Positions 52,689 to 62,326 of a DNA stretch of 64,000 bases are shown piece after piece. Both the position numbers and the translations under genes were made by a program. Under the pieces are notes generated by a model. The model worked only from the letters and a program-made list of their open reading frames with translations. It was not told the DNA's origin and searched no databases. Origin of the DNA: Endobacterium cereale (GTDB lineage Bacteria > Pseudomonadota > Alphaproteobacteria > Rhizobiales > Rhizobiaceae); assembly GCF_009617585.1 (NCBI RefSeq), contig NZ_WIXI01000051.1, positions 248,001 to 312,000 of the forward strand, in the 5' to 3' direction. How positions within the stretch are numbered: position 1 is the stretch's first letter; each line of letters starts with the position of its first letter.

Positions 52689-53375
52689 ATGACACTTCTG
52701 ATGATTCCCGGTTTCATGCTCGATGCCGATCTCTGGCGTGACGTGGAACCGGCACTGGCGCAATGGGAACCAATCACACACGCCGTCGCCACGGAGGGCG
52801 ACACGCTTGCCGAGATGGCGCAGGCCATTCTGAAAGATGCACCGCAGACTTTTGTTCTCATCGGCTTTTCGATGGGTGGCTATATTGCCCGCGAGATTTT
52901 GCGACAGGCACCGGAACGGGTGGAAGCGTTGGTATTGATCGCAACCTCGGCGCGGGGTGACAGCGAAGTGCAGGCGAGACGCAAGCAGGCACTTGCCGGA
53001 CAAGCGGGAGGTATAGCCTTCAAGGCTTTGAGCACCACAGCAGTCTCCTCATCGCTCCATCCGGACAATGCCGGGCGCGGCGATCTCATCTCCCGCATTC
53101 AGGATATGGGCCAGCGCCTGGGGAGCGATGTATTCCGCCGCCAATCCCTGCTCGACCGCCGTGACGAGCGCGACAAACTTAAAACGATCACCTGCCCGAC
53201 GCTCGTGATTGCTGGCGATGAGGACCGGTTGAGATCACGGGAGGAAGCGCTGGAATTGCATGACGGTATTTCCGGTTCGACCTTTGTCGTGATCGAGAAG
53301 ACCGGGCATATGGTGCCGATGGAAGCACCGGAAAGGTTGGCGGAAGTGGTTAATGATTGGCTGCACAGCAAGTAA
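52689..53375 (+). CDS. alpha/beta hydrolase
   Basis: A hydrolase of about 228 residues. The nucleophile elbow is IGFSMGGYIA (Ser about residue 65), the acid Asp is in CPTLVIAGDEDRL and the His is in EKTGHMVPMEAPE, giving a complete triad in the usual order. The oxyanion-hole strand is LLMIPGFMLDADLW. Substrate unknown; close relatives are annotated as esterases or C-C bond hydrolases. ATG 52689 has AAGGAA upstream. Confidence 0.88.
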   Translation: MTLLMIPGFMLDADLWRDVEPALAQWEPITHAVATEGDTLAEMAQAILKDAPQTFVLIGFSMGGYIAREILRQAPERVEALVLIATSARGDSEVQARRKQALAGQAGGIAFKALSTTAVSSSLHPDNAGRGDLISRIQDMGQRLGSDVFRRQSLLDRRDERDKLKTITCPTLVIAGDEDRLRSREEALELHDGISGSTFVVIEKTGHMVPMEAPERLAEVVNDWLHSK

Positions 53376-53468
53376 GGCTGTCGTTCTGGAACTATTGTCT
53401 TTTACGGCAACGCACATAGCTGAACGTCAATCCGCATGACAAACTCCCTACATCCCCTCGAGGTTTTA

Positions 53469-54023
53469 ATGTCCACGATGATCCCGGTTCTATTTGGCAA
53501 GGTGGAAGCGACACTCGTGCTCCCGTCTGGATCCGCACCGGAAGATGCCTATTCAAGCGACGAGTTCAAGGAGAGCCTCGAGGTTGGCGACATCTGGTCT
53601 GATGTATCGCGCAATTGGTGGCATATCTTTCTGGCCTTCACCATGGCCGAGGCCGCGGGACTGACGTCGCTGTATTTCCTTCGGGATGACGAGTGCCTCA
53701 CGATAGCATCACCAGATCTTCCGGCCGTCATATCGGCACTTGACCAACTTTTGCGCGACATCGATCACGATCTGCCCGATGACATCGATGACGCGTTGAA
53801 ACGCTATGCGGTGGTAGTGCGCGTGCCGGAATATCTTGCCGAATTGCCGAGCATCACGCCGATATCGGAAAATTCGGACGCGTCGGACGAAGTCGCTGAT
53901 TTTTCGAAACGTGATCGGCTGGCCGCGCTGTCATTTTACGGTTTTCTCGTGTCCCTGCGCAGCATCGCGGAGAGCGCCAGAAATGACGGCAAAACTCTCC
54001 TCTTCATTACACCGTCGCCCTGA
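53469..54023 (+). CDS. hypothetical protein
   Basis: A cytoplasmic protein of about 184 residues, acidic, without signal peptide or clear membrane segment. It starts MSTMIPVLFGKVEATLVLPS and has a Trp-rich centre (VGDIWSDVSRNWWHIFLAF). No family was recognised. ATG 53469 has GAGG 6 nt upstream, while ATG 53436 lacks a site. The lone small acidic gene could be an immunity-type protein, but there is no toxin nearby. Confidence 0.65.
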   Translation: MSTMIPVLFGKVEATLVLPSGSAPEDAYSSDEFKESLEVGDIWSDVSRNWWHIFLAFTMAEAAGLTSLYFLRDDECLTIASPDLPAVISALDQLLRDIDHDLPDDIDDALKRYAVVVRVPEYLAELPSITPISENSDASDEVADFSKRDRLAALSFYGFLVSLRSIAESARNDGKTLLFITPSP

Positions 54024-54089
54024 ATCTGCCAGATAGGCAGGAATGGCTGGATGGTCAAAGATACCTGAGAAAATAAAGCGTAGAAATTC

Positions 54090-54563
54090 ATGGCTGGCTT
54101 CATCTCGAATTGGTTGGCAAGGCTTGGCCTTGTCGCTGCGACAGCCCACTTGCCGACAACAGCTGTCGCTGAGGACAGATCCCATGAAACGGGCTTGAAG
54201 GTCGGCACGCCTCTGGTGGTCGAAGCGCCTTCGCCCAATGGGAAATACGGTGTCGTTTTCGAGGATGACGGCGAGACAGGATATTTTTACGCACTGGATT
54301 TTTCGCAGACCGAAAACCCCATTCAGGAAGCAGCGCACATTTATGATGTTGAAAGCGTTGCAAACCGTGATTTTCCGTCACAAGTACGGATTCTATGGTC
54401 ACCTGACCAACTCAAGGCAGGACTGTGGATCAACGGCTATCCACACGCCGTGTTTGATTTTGCAAATAAGCGCGGCTATTCGCGCAACAATTCCCCCGCG
54501 CCGATAAAGTGGACAGATCACGATTTTACCTGGCAGGATTCCGCATTGGCATTTTTTCCGTGA
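54090..54563 (+). CDS. secreted DUF2251-like protein
   Basis: A 157-residue protein with a short signal peptide (LARLGLVAATAHLPTTAVA). The mature domain reads YGVVFEDDGETGYFYALDF, HIYDVESVANRD and RILWSPDQLKAGLWINGYPH, which fits my recollection of the DUF2251 family. Function unknown. The ribosome-binding site is weak. Confidence 0.65.
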   Translation: MAGFISNWLARLGLVAATAHLPTTAVAEDRSHETGLKVGTPLVVEAPSPNGKYGVVFEDDGETGYFYALDFSQTENPIQEAAHIYDVESVANRDFPSQVRILWSPDQLKAGLWINGYPHAVFDFANKRGYSRNNSPAPIKWTDHDFTWQDSALAFFP

Positions 54564-54661
54564 ACTCTGTTCGGCATCGAGGATCAGCTCTTTCCCCCGG
54601 TTTCTTCCAGGCAGAATCAATGCTAAGCCTCGGCCACCGTTTGCGAGGTCCAGAATAGAAC

Positions 54662-55249
54662 GTGCTGCGCGTCCCCCTTTTCATTGCCATTTCGCTTGCC
54701 ATCGCCTTTGGCGGCGGCATCTGGTCCACCTTGGTGGCGCTTGAAGCCACGATCGGTTTCGGGGCAATCAAGCTCGGAGCCTGGGAAGCCTTTCCGCAGG
54801 CACAGACGATCAATGCCGACCCTTATGCGAAATCGCACCGGGCCAATGCCGGAAAGCTGCTGTACGGCACGGCCGAGGGGCTGACCTTTACTGCGGCGGT
54901 CGACGAAAGCGGCGCGCGTCTCGACGGCAACTGCACCTATCGCATGACCGGCCACACCCCGCCGGCTCGACTGTGGACCCTGTTCACCAATGATGCGCAG
55001 GGCCGGCCGCCGGCAGAAAACGCGGAACTGCCGGCAGCACTCAATTCACGCACGGTCCTGCGGGGCCCTGATGGTGATTTCACGATACGGATTTCAGCGT
55101 CCGCCCAGCCTGGCAACTGGCTGGCCGTCGCACCGCACCAAAGTTTTCGTCTCGTGCTGACCCTGTTCGATACGCCGACAGCCGGCAGTTCGGGCCTGAT
55201 CGATCTGTCCATGCCCAAGCTTGAAAAGATCGGATGTGGCGATGCTTAA
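54662..55249 (+). CDS. DUF1214 domain membrane-anchored protein
   Basis: A 195-residue protein with an N-terminal membrane anchor (RVPLFIAISLAIAFGGGIWS) and a DUF1214-type beta domain (YRMTGHTPPARLWTLFTND, FTIRISASAQPGNWLAVAP, FRLVLTLFDTPTAGSSG). It begins at GTG 54662 and overlaps the DUF1254 gene by 8 nt; the two families are normally paired. Their function is not known, though they are envelope proteins. Confidence 0.85.
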   Translation: MLRVPLFIAISLAIAFGGGIWSTLVALEATIGFGAIKLGAWEAFPQAQTINADPYAKSHRANAGKLLYGTAEGLTFTAAVDESGARLDGNCTYRMTGHTPPARLWTLFTNDAQGRPPAENAELPAALNSRTVLRGPDGDFTIRISASAQPGNWLAVAPHQSFRLVLTLFDTPTAGSSGLIDLSMPKLEKIGCGDA

Positions 55250-55784
55250 AATCCTGCTCGCCATAGCGGTCGGCCTTGTCGGCGCCGCCCTTCTGCATCT
55301 CGTGATCGTGCTGTCGCTTCCCTATTTCAGCGATCGTGACGCCTATAGTCGGGTGCTTTCCGAAGGCGAGGCATTCACGTTCCACATCCTCGACCAGAAA
55401 CCGGATGCAGCCGGTCTTGCCCAGGAAGATCCGTTTCTGGAGACCGCCGTCTGCTCTTTCGACACCGAGGAACACCCGGCCCGTCTGACAGCAGGCGCCG
55501 GTATACCGTTCTGGTCACTTGCGATCTATGATCCGGCCTCCAACGAAACCTTTTCCATCAACGACCGCACGTCCTCCGGCGGCAAGCTGGATGTGATCAT
55601 CGCGACCCCGCTGCAGGCGACGGCACTGCGCAAGGCGATGCCCGAAGGGCTCAATCAGTCTATTCTTGTCGAAACAGCCCAAGCACAGGGATATGCGGTG
55701 TTGCGCGCCATGGCGCCGCAACCAAGCTACCGGCCTCTCGCCGCAGCGTTTCTGTCTTCCGCCGGCTGCCAGCCGGCCGAATAA
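55242..55784 (+). CDS. DUF1254 domain membrane-anchored protein
   Basis: A 180-residue protein with an N-terminal hydrophobic anchor (ILLAIAVGLVGAALLHLVIV) and a DUF1254-like domain (TAGAGIPFWSLAIYDPASNE, FSINDRTSSGGKLDVIIATP). It overlaps the preceding DUF1214 gene by 8 nt, a conserved pair in rhizobia. Start ATG 55242. Confidence 0.83.
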   Translation: MLKILLAIAVGLVGAALLHLVIVLSLPYFSDRDAYSRVLSEGEAFTFHILDQKPDAAGLAQEDPFLETAVCSFDTEEHPARLTAGAGIPFWSLAIYDPASNETFSINDRTSSGGKLDVIIATPLQATALRKAMPEGLNQSILVETAQAQGYAVLRAMAPQPSYRPLAAAFLSSAGCQPAE

Positions 55785-55847
55785 CGCCGGTCATAACGCC
55801 CAGTGACAACGCGCCTGATCCCAGGCGCACCGGGCGAGCCTTCAGCC

Positions 55848-56024
55848 TCAGTTTTCGGCGCGAACCGGAACCAGATCCATCGAACGATGATCGGAAACGT
55901 CCCGCCGTTCGTAGCGGACGCCCGTGTAGATCAGTATCTTTCCCGTCACCGACTGTGCTGTGCGCACAGGCACGCGGCCCGGATGTTGTTCACGCCATTT
56001 TTCCATAACAATGATCTTTGCCAT
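55848..56024 (-). CDS. small conserved hypothetical protein
   Basis: A 58-residue basic protein starting MAKIIVMEKWREQHPGRVPV, with no cysteine and no membrane segment. ATG 56024 has GGAG 8 nt upstream. The open frame continues upstream to 56252, but the added part has no ribosome-binding site and poor protein character. I do not recognise the family. Confidence 0.6.
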   Translation of the reverse strand: MAKIIVMEKWREQHPGRVPVRTAQSVTGKILIYTGVRYERRDVSDHRSMDLVPVRAEN

Positions 56025-56676
56025 TGCACGTCTCCATAGGGGTTTCGAGACGGATGAAGGACGGACCGATTTCACCCTGCCCTTTTCAGGGGCTGGCGCA
56101 TCCCGTTTCCGGGTCATCTGCGCCTTTCTCGTCAGCATGTCCGGCTCGCCGTGAGCGGGATCTAGCGACATTCCATCCTGACCTGAAACCGGAGGTTGCC
56201 GATGCTTTCGACTTTCCGTTCCAGGAGAACTCCGCAACCAATGAGTGCTCACGATAAAATCGCTAACAACCCTTATATTCCGGGGTATGTATGCCAGTCT
56301 CGGCCAGGATACTTAACAATTCGCTAATGCTAATAAGCGACTTTATCCTTATTAAAAGTTGTGCCAGGCTTGCGCTATCGCAAAGCTCCCAAGGAAACGC
56401 ATGAGCCGGAATTCGGTTCGCCACCTTCCCTCAAAAAATCATCGACAAGAAAACAGGCCTGATCCAACCATGGACAGTGGCATGCTTGCGTCCCGAATCC
56501 GGCCAGTCTTCACCGCTCGTTAACCCTGATCTGCCTATGCTTCCGCCTCATGGTGAAACATTGCCTGCGCGGCGCCGAAAGGCCGGATTGCTGACAATGT
56601 CTGAAGCCTGTCCCCCGCCACGGTGCGTTCTGCCGGGTGGTTTCGGTGTCAAAGTATTGCGTTGTTGGAATTATCC
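56025..56676. other. long intergenic region before the DUF2336 gene
   Basis: About 650 nt with no convincing gene. It is A/T-richer around 56250-56360 (AATGCTAATAAGCGAC...TTATTAAAAG), suggesting promoters. One small open frame at 56401-56523 has AAGGAA ahead but unsupported composition. No RNA structure recognised. Confidence 0.5.
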
Positions 56677-57651
56677 GTGGACCGGTTTCGGGAACTTGAA
56701 AGGCCGCAGGCCATGCGCAGGAAGGATGTGGTTCTGATGGCCACCGTCACGAGCTTCGAGGCGCTCGAACGTCCGTCCAGATCGGAACTGCGCCAGTTTG
56801 CCGAATTGTTTGAACCGCTCTTCGCGGCCTCCAGCGAAGAGGCGCGCCGACAGGCAGTCGCAGCATTGTCGCAATGCCAAACCATACCGTCCGCTGTCGC
56901 CTTTTTCATAGCCAGCCAGCCGATCACCATTTCCGCGCCGTTTATCGCGGCATCGAAATGTCTGGACGACCAAACACTCATCACCATTGCCCGCACGCAA
57001 GGCGCGGCCCATGCCCGCGCCATCGTGCGCCGTGAAAACCTGTCGCCAATGGTGATCGACGCACTTGTCGGCTTGCGCCATGCACCGGAAGACGTCCAGG
57101 CTGCGCGCGTCAAGCCGATGGTGGCAAAATCGCAACCGGACGAAGCCGAAGACCCTGCCCGCGACGAAGCACTGCGCGAACGCCTGCGGGCCATGGCCGC
57201 CCATGTGGTTCGCCCGGAAAGCGACCGTCTGGGCCTGCGCACCATTACCGCGATGCAGGAAGCGCTGCTGGTGCGTTTTGCCCGCAACCGCGAGTCCGAT
57301 CTTTTTGCCACCGCCCTTGCCGATACGCTCTCCGCCAGCCGCTGGCTTGCGGAGCGGATCATGCTCGACATTTCCGGCCATCAACTGGCCACCACGCTGA
57401 AGGGCATCGGCATGCCGCGCAATGAGGCAATGCTGATCCTCGAGCGCCTCTACCATCATCTCGACGAACTGGAAGGCGGCGTGCCGCAGTCCGAACATCT
57501 CTGGGACACTCTGGATGCGGACGAATGCGGACGCCGGGTGGAAGCCTGGGGGCGTGCCGACCGCTACACCTACGAGGAACGTCGCCTCACCGCTGCGGAA
57601 CCTGCCGCGAACCAACCCGCAACGTTGCGCACCGCCTCCAGCCGCAGCTGA
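56677..57651 (+). CDS. DUF2336 domain protein
   Basis: A protein of about 324 residues, DUF2336 family, mostly alpha-helical HEAT-like repeats; typical runs are RSELRQFAELFEPLFAASSE, ALSQCQTIPSAVAFFIASQP and LVRFARNRESDLFATALADT. Cytoplasmic; function unknown, with some relatives near cell-cycle or stress genes. The start is uncertain: GTG 56677 gives VDRFRELERPQ with good codon use, while ATG 56713 and ATG 56737 are alternatives. Confidence 0.82.
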   Translation: MDRFRELERPQAMRRKDVVLMATVTSFEALERPSRSELRQFAELFEPLFAASSEEARRQAVAALSQCQTIPSAVAFFIASQPITISAPFIAASKCLDDQTLITIARTQGAAHARAIVRRENLSPMVIDALVGLRHAPEDVQAARVKPMVAKSQPDEAEDPARDEALRERLRAMAAHVVRPESDRLGLRTITAMQEALLVRFARNRESDLFATALADTLSASRWLAERIMLDISGHQLATTLKGIGMPRNEAMLILERLYHHLDELEGGVPQSEHLWDTLDADECGRRVEAWGRADRYTYEERRLTAAEPAANQPATLRTASSRS

Positions 57652-57654
57652 ATT

Positions 57655-58002
57655 TCAGTTCGTGTCGGGTTTGACGATCTCGAACAGGTCGCCGATCGCG
57701 TCCAGTTCGAGCTCAATCACCCAGAGATCCGAATCGAACCGTGCTTCTCGCGCAATGACGGCATCCACCGCGGACGCTTCAGCTTGCGCCAGCCGGGCCT
57801 CGAACCGCCGAGCGCCGTCGTCATCACGCGCAAAAGTCTGCGGCGCCGGGCCATAAACACTTTCCAACCCATCGCGAAACCGCTGACGGATGAAGATGGC
57901 GCCCGCCTCCTCCGCACCCTTCTGGACAACGGCAGCAAAGCCACCGGCGGAAAAAACACGACGGATCAGGGCGGACACAAAAATGTCGGAACGAATGCGC
58001 AT
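57655..58002 (-). CDS. DUF1491 family protein
   Basis: A 115-residue protein. The family opening MRIRSDIFVSALIRRVFSAG is followed by VVQKGAEEAGAIFIRQRF and DSDLWVIELE. DUF1491 proteins occur in alphaproteobacteria; function unknown. It converges on the DUF2336 gene with stops 3 nt apart. Confidence 0.87.
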   Translation of the reverse strand: MRIRSDIFVSALIRRVFSAGGFAAVVQKGAEEAGAIFIRQRFRDGLESVYGPAPQTFARDDDGARRFEARLAQAEASAVDAVIAREARFDSDLWVIELELDAIGDLFEIVKPDTN

Positions 58003-58367
58003 CGGCGATATGTAGCCTATCGCAAGGCAAAGTGAAATGGGCCCGCCACCCGGATTTCCAAGCGATAACAAAGCTATGACGTGATTTCGAAACAGGCAGG
58101 CGTCTTGAAATCCGGAACAGTCGATACTTGGAGCTTCAATCATTTCAGGTTCGATGAACGAGACGGCAGTTATCAACCCGTGTTTGAGAGCGGCGACAGA
58201 CACACCTGAAATTCTTCTACAGTTGCGTAGCTTGATAGCCGCGGATTGCGCCATTAACCCATTTCATCAATTATCAATATTAGCGCCCGCATAGTCCGGT
58301 CGTCGCGGTCCCTCAAACAGGTTGCGACGACATCGAAACGTCCGAAAAACCGGCAAGCGGATCTGCA
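58003..58367. other. intergenic region between DUF1491 and zinc-ribbon genes
   Basis: About 365 nt between divergent genes with no recognised gene or structured RNA. A/T-rich sequence around 58260-58285 may hold a promoter. Confidence 0.5.
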
Positions 58368-58598
58368 ATGGCACAGTTCAAATATTCGAATTTTCTGCGG
58401 GAAGCCAACGTTCCAGCCTTCGATCGCGACTGGCAGCCCGGGCAGGTGGTTGCCAATGGCGGTATCTATCGCTGCAAGACCTGCGGTGATGAAACGGCCG
58501 TTGCCAAGGGCGGCGCCCTGCCGATGAACCATCATCGACACGAAATGCTCGGCCCTGTCGTCTGGCAGATGATCGTGTTTGCGCAACAGCGGCCCTGA
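58368..58598 (+). CDS. small zinc-binding protein
   Basis: A 76-residue protein. A CxxC pair in YRCKTCGDETAVAKGG and a later HHRHE region could bind zinc together. It starts MAQFKYSNFLREANVPAFD and has no membrane segment. Similar rhizobial proteins exist to my recollection, but no function is known. Confidence 0.7.
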   Translation: MAQFKYSNFLREANVPAFDRDWQPGQVVANGGIYRCKTCGDETAVAKGGALPMNHHRHEMLGPVVWQMIVFAQQRP

Positions 58599-58625
58599 TC
58601 GGACAACCGCAGAATAAAAGGCGCG

Positions 58626-59627
58626 TTAAAGCGCACCGATCGATTTCAGTTTTTTCAGCACCAGCTCGTTCGGCTCGCCGGTTTCCGGCAGCCGGTAATG
58701 GCGCTCGAAATGGCGGATCGCCGCCTTGGTTTGCGATCCTGCAACCCCATCCACCGAAACATCCGTATAGGCGATATTGGAAAGGCCGCGCTGAATCTGC
58801 TGGACCATGTCTGGCGAAGGCAGGCCGCTGCCCGTCGTGGTGGCACGGTTGTCGGCCGTGCGGATCGCGGCAGGCTCAGGCCGAACGGAGGCTGGCGTTG
58901 CTTTCACGGGCGTTACAGCCGGTTTTGTCGCCCCATTTTCGGCGGCGCGGATCGCCGCTGCTACCGGATCCTCGCCCTTGAGGTTTTCCGTCGGACGCGG
59001 TTTTGGCACCGGATTGGTTGGCACCTGCGGTGCAGACGACTGCGCTGCGGCGACCCGGGGCGCTGCCTGCGACTCGGCTCTGAGTGCGGCCAACAGGCTT
59101 TCCGTCGGCGCGCCGCTTTGCGGCAGGCCAGCCGTCTGTTCGAAAAACAGGATAGCAGCTTCCGTGCGGGTACCGATCACGCCGTCATGGGCGCCGTCAT
59201 AAAGGCCACGCCGTGTCAGTTCGCGCTGGATATCGGCAACCAGCGGGCTGGATTGCACGGCGGGCTGAGGTGCTGCAGGCGTTGCGGTCACAAGCGTGCT
59301 GTCATCGGCACGCTCGATGCGAAACGTCGTGACGTCGCTCGGCGGCTGCGGACGGGCAAGATGATAGCCCGGAATGCCGTTCGGATTGTCGATATCGCGC
59401 GTGCGCAGAAAGGGCGAAGGATGTCCGCCCGGCTGATACCAGAGCGCATTGGCCGAAACAAAACCGAAAATGATCGCAAAACAGGCGCTTCCGGCAATCA
59501 CGCGTGGATAACGCGCGGCAAAGCTGCCCGTCGCATAGATGGCCTGAATGAAGAAGGGTGGCTGGCTGTTCTTGCCCTTGGCCGAGCCCTTCTTGCGATC
59601 AGGCGATTTTCGCTTCTGCGCGTTCAT
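58626..59627 (-). CDS. membrane-anchored peptidoglycan-binding domain protein
   Basis: A protein of about 333 residues with a basic cytoplasmic N-terminus, one membrane helix (YPRVIAGSACFAIIFGFVSA) and two PG_binding_1 domains: residues 130-190 (QRELTRRGLYDGAHDGVIGT) and 270-330 (VDGVAGSQTKAAIRHFERHY). The linker is rich in Pro, Ala and Thr. It should bind the cell wall in the periplasm. ATG 59627 overlaps the end of the histidine kinase gene by 29 nt. Confidence 0.87.
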   Translation of the reverse strand: MNAQKRKSPDRKKGSAKGKNSQPPFFIQAIYATGSFAARYPRVIAGSACFAIIFGFVSANALWYQPGGHPSPFLRTRDIDNPNGIPGYHLARPQPPSDVTTFRIERADDSTLVTATPAAPQPAVQSSPLVADIQRELTRRGLYDGAHDGVIGTRTEAAILFFEQTAGLPQSGAPTESLLAALRAESQAAPRVAAAQSSAPQVPTNPVPKPRPTENLKGEDPVAAAIRAAENGATKPAVTPVKATPASVRPEPAAIRTADNRATTTGSGLPSPDMVQQIQRGLSNIAYTDVSVDGVAGSQTKAAIRHFERHYRLPETGEPNELVLKKLKSIGAL

Positions 59628-61200
59628 CCGCAAAGTCCTGTGCCTGAATGTCTAACTGGTCGGTTTCTAGCCGTCCGATCTTGTCATGAGCAAGGAGACG
59701 CTGGTTTTCCACAGCCGAAGTCAGGCGCGGAGGAAACTCAAAGGCGATCTCGGCAGCTTCGCTGGCACCAAGCACGCCCGACCCATCGGCCGGCAGAACG
59801 ATCGTCACGACCGTGCCGACACCCGGATGGCTGGCCATCGCAAACGTGCCGCCATGCAGTGCCACCAGCCCCTTGACCAGCGACAGACCAAGGCCCGTGC
59901 CTTCATAGGCGCGGGTATAGTGATCCTGCACCTGCACGAAAGGCTGACCGATCTGGTTCAGCTTGTCGGCAGCGATACCGATACCGGTGTCGGAGACTGT
60001 CAGCACCAGATCACCGTCGGAAAGTGCTGCATCGACCGACACGACGCCATGGGCCTCGGTAAATTTGATGGCGTTGCCGACGAGATTGATCATCACCTGC
60101 TGCAGCGCACGGCGATCCGCGGTAACTTCGCCAAGACCGCGCTGGATACGCGTCGTCAGCGTCACGCCCTTTTCGCGCGCCTGCAGATCGAGCATGGCGC
60201 GGCAGGCCTCGACGGCATCCGCGATCATGAAGGGTTCGGTCATCAACTCGTAACGGCCAGCCTCGATCTTGCTCATGTCGAGCATGGTGTTGACCACGGA
60301 AAGCAGATGCGCGCCCGACTGGCGGATCAGCCCGACATATTCGCACTGGCGATCGTTCGCCAGCTTTCCAAAATATTCACCGGCAAGCACGTCGGAAAAG
60401 CCGAGAATGGCGTTGAGCGGCGTGCGCAACTCGTGGCTGACGGCAGCCAGGAAACGCGACTTGGCTTCATGGGCGGAGCGCACTTCTTCGGCACCGAGGC
60501 GGATTTCCTCGCGCAGCTTCATCTCTTCCGAAACGTCACGCAGCTGTACAAAGACGGCAACAAGATCACTGAACTCGTTGCGCACGGCGGTCATATCCAT
60601 CCGCGAGGGCATGAACTGGCGCCCGTTTTCAGGATCGACAGGGCGCTCGACACGCGCATCGACGACCATGCTTTCGGCACCCAGTCGCAGCGCATCGAAG
60701 GCCTGGCCGACCGCGATGCGATCCGAAACATGGACGATATCGGCAAGCGTCAGGCCAACCGGCTCGATCAGCATCGACGGCATGCGGTTGCGCTCACGGC
60801 CGCCGGCACGCTGGATGCGACCCGCTGCATCGGCAAAAAGAACAAGACCGGGGCAGGCATCGAACATGACCTGATCCGTGTCTGCCACCGGTGCGGCAAG
60901 ACGTTCGGCGCGCGAACGCGGCAGAGCGATCACGGCCGTTGCCAGCGCCAGGAAGAAGGAAAAGACGATGGCCACGCCAAGCGGCAGCGCCAACGACGGC
61001 GCCATGACGACGGCCAGAAGAAGCGGCACGATGATAAAGGAAGGCAGGGCTGCAAACGCAAGGCATCGCAGAGCGACGACCTCGCCGGCACGGGCTACAT
61101 CGCCCTCGCCGAGGTGCTGTAGCCAGCGAACCGCGGTATGGTCGACAGTCGCGACCACCCTCAAGCCGATGTTACTCAATACACGCACGCCCGGACCCAA
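59599..61200 (-). CDS. membrane sensor histidine kinase (PleC/DivJ-like)
   Basis: A 533-residue kinase with two N-terminal membrane helices (PSFIIVPLLLAVVMAPSLAL, GVAIVFSFFLALATAVIAL), a PAS-like domain, a HisKA domain with the phospho-accepting His in FLAAVSHELRTPLNAILGFS, and a HATPase domain with NLVGNAIKFT, DTGIGI and EGTGLGLSLVKGL. The HisKA sequence resembles the PleC/DivJ group of cell-cycle kinases, but no response regulator is adjacent. The start is uncertain (TTG 61200 or GTG 61188). It overlaps the peptidoglycan-binding protein gene. Confidence 0.88.
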   Translation of the reverse strand: MGPGVRVLSNIGLRVVATVDHTAVRWLQHLGEGDVARAGEVVALRCLAFAALPSFIIVPLLLAVVMAPSLALPLGVAIVFSFFLALATAVIALPRSRAERLAAPVADTDQVMFDACPGLVLFADAAGRIQRAGGRERNRMPSMLIEPVGLTLADIVHVSDRIAVGQAFDALRLGAESMVVDARVERPVDPENGRQFMPSRMDMTAVRNEFSDLVAVFVQLRDVSEEMKLREEIRLGAEEVRSAHEAKSRFLAAVSHELRTPLNAILGFSDVLAGEYFGKLANDRQCEYVGLIRQSGAHLLSVVNTMLDMSKIEAGRYELMTEPFMIADAVEACRAMLDLQAREKGVTLTTRIQRGLGEVTADRRALQQVMINLVGNAIKFTEAHGVVSVDAALSDGDLVLTVSDTGIGIAADKLNQIGQPFVQVQDHYTRAYEGTGLGLSLVKGLVALHGGTFAMASHPGVGTVVTIVLPADGSGVLGASEAAEIAFEFPPRLTSAVENQRLLAHDKIGRLETDQLDIQAQDFADERAEAKIA

Positions 61201-61653
61201 AAATTCACGGTTTTCATGGAGCCGACAATAGGCGTTGGCGGCTTAAGGAAAGGATAAAAATGGCCGCTTTCGACGATCCGGCGAGACCCAAACATGACTT
61301 TCCGACGCTTTTTCAGGGTACTTTTCCCGGTATGGTTAACGGGGCGTAAGCAACGGATTTGCCTGATTTTTCCGCTCCGCGTTAACGATTTGGGCAGTGC
61401 GATTTCCTGTTAAGGCACGTGACTTCGGGCACTCGTGCCACAAATATGCTTAATAGGAGCCGCTAAAGTTTGAGGTAAACAAGCATCGAATGTGTGTCGA
61501 ATACGCACAGGCATTTGAATAGATAAAATTCGATACAAATTTTGCGAAAATTCGCGGCTCTGACATAAGCCGGCATTCGGGGATGGCGCATAAAGTGTGT
61601 GTCAGAACCGGGCAAGAACCGGCAGCCGACAACAGGGCGAAACGGAAAAAACA
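61201..61653. other. intergenic region between kinase and DUF5330 genes
   Basis: About 450 nt between divergent genes, A/T-rich at 61440-61560. No gene with a ribosome-binding site and no RNA recognised; a TTCG-rich short dyad (CGAAAATTCG) lies near 61550. It holds both promoters. Confidence 0.5.
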
Positions 61654-62085
61654 ATGTGGTTTTTGATCAAGGGTAGCGTTTATTTCGGCCTCGGCCTCGT
61701 GGCGCTGTCTTATTTCAGCGCACATAGCGACGAGGCAAACGGCCCCAAACCGTTCGAGATGGCAAACGCTATTGCGGCGGCCACCGGCGCCTACGACTAC
61801 GTCTCCTCGATCTGCATCGAAAAGCCGGATGTCTGCATGAAGGGCGCCGAAACCGTCACCGCACTCGGCTACCGCGCCAAAGAAGGCGCCCGCGTCGCTT
61901 ATGAACTGCTCGACAAGAGCCTTGCCGAAGATGAAGCCAAGACCGTCGAAGCCATCATCTCCAATCCGTCGCAGCAGCCGATGCCGCAGAAGATCGCCGC
62001 AGCGACCAACGCGCAACCGGCCGACAATGTGTTCACCGGCACGGTCATCAACATTCCGGTGCCGATGAAGCGCCCGCAGCTTTGA
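61654..62085 (+). CDS. DUF5330-like membrane-anchored protein
   Basis: A 143-residue protein with an N-terminal membrane anchor or signal (MWFLIKGSVYFGLGLVALSY) and a helical periplasmic domain (AIAAATGAYDYVSSICIEKP, DVCMKGAETVTALGYRAKEG) whose two cysteines may pair. It resembles rhizobial DUF5330 proteins. Function unknown. A strong terminator follows. Confidence 0.72.
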   Translation: MWFLIKGSVYFGLGLVALSYFSAHSDEANGPKPFEMANAIAAATGAYDYVSSICIEKPDVCMKGAETVTALGYRAKEGARVAYELLDKSLAEDEAKTVEAIISNPSQQPMPQKIAAATNAQPADNVFTGTVINIPVPMKRPQL

Positions 62086-62171
62086 AGAATTTTGCCGCGC
62101 GGTCCCACGCGGCCTCAACGATCCGTCACGGACTGCCTTACCCGTGACGCGACCAACTACAGCCCCTGCTG

Positions 62172-62205
62172 ACGCCGCAAGATCCCTGTCTTGCGGCGTT
62201 TTTTT
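62172..62205 (+). terminator. rho-independent terminator after the DUF5330-like gene
   Basis: An 11-bp stem (ACGCCGCAAGA/TCTTGCGGCGT) with loop TCCCTG and a run of seven T (62199-62205). Confidence 0.92.
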
Positions 62206-62326
62206 GCGCTGATTTTCCATGATGTCATTTGCCCGTTCGGCTCACAGATGATCTGTTGAATATCACACGACAGAACCCGACATGAGTCCCGTCATATGCG
62301 ATGCCAACAGAGCCCGAGGAAACCCC

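Noticed and set aside
56401..56523. 40-residue open frame with AAGGAA upstream
   Set aside because: Residue composition looks random, no domain or membrane segment, and codon use is unlike neighbouring genes.
59686..61122. 478-codon open frame opposite the histidine kinase
   Set aside because: Antisense shadow of a well-supported kinase gene with all catalytic motifs.
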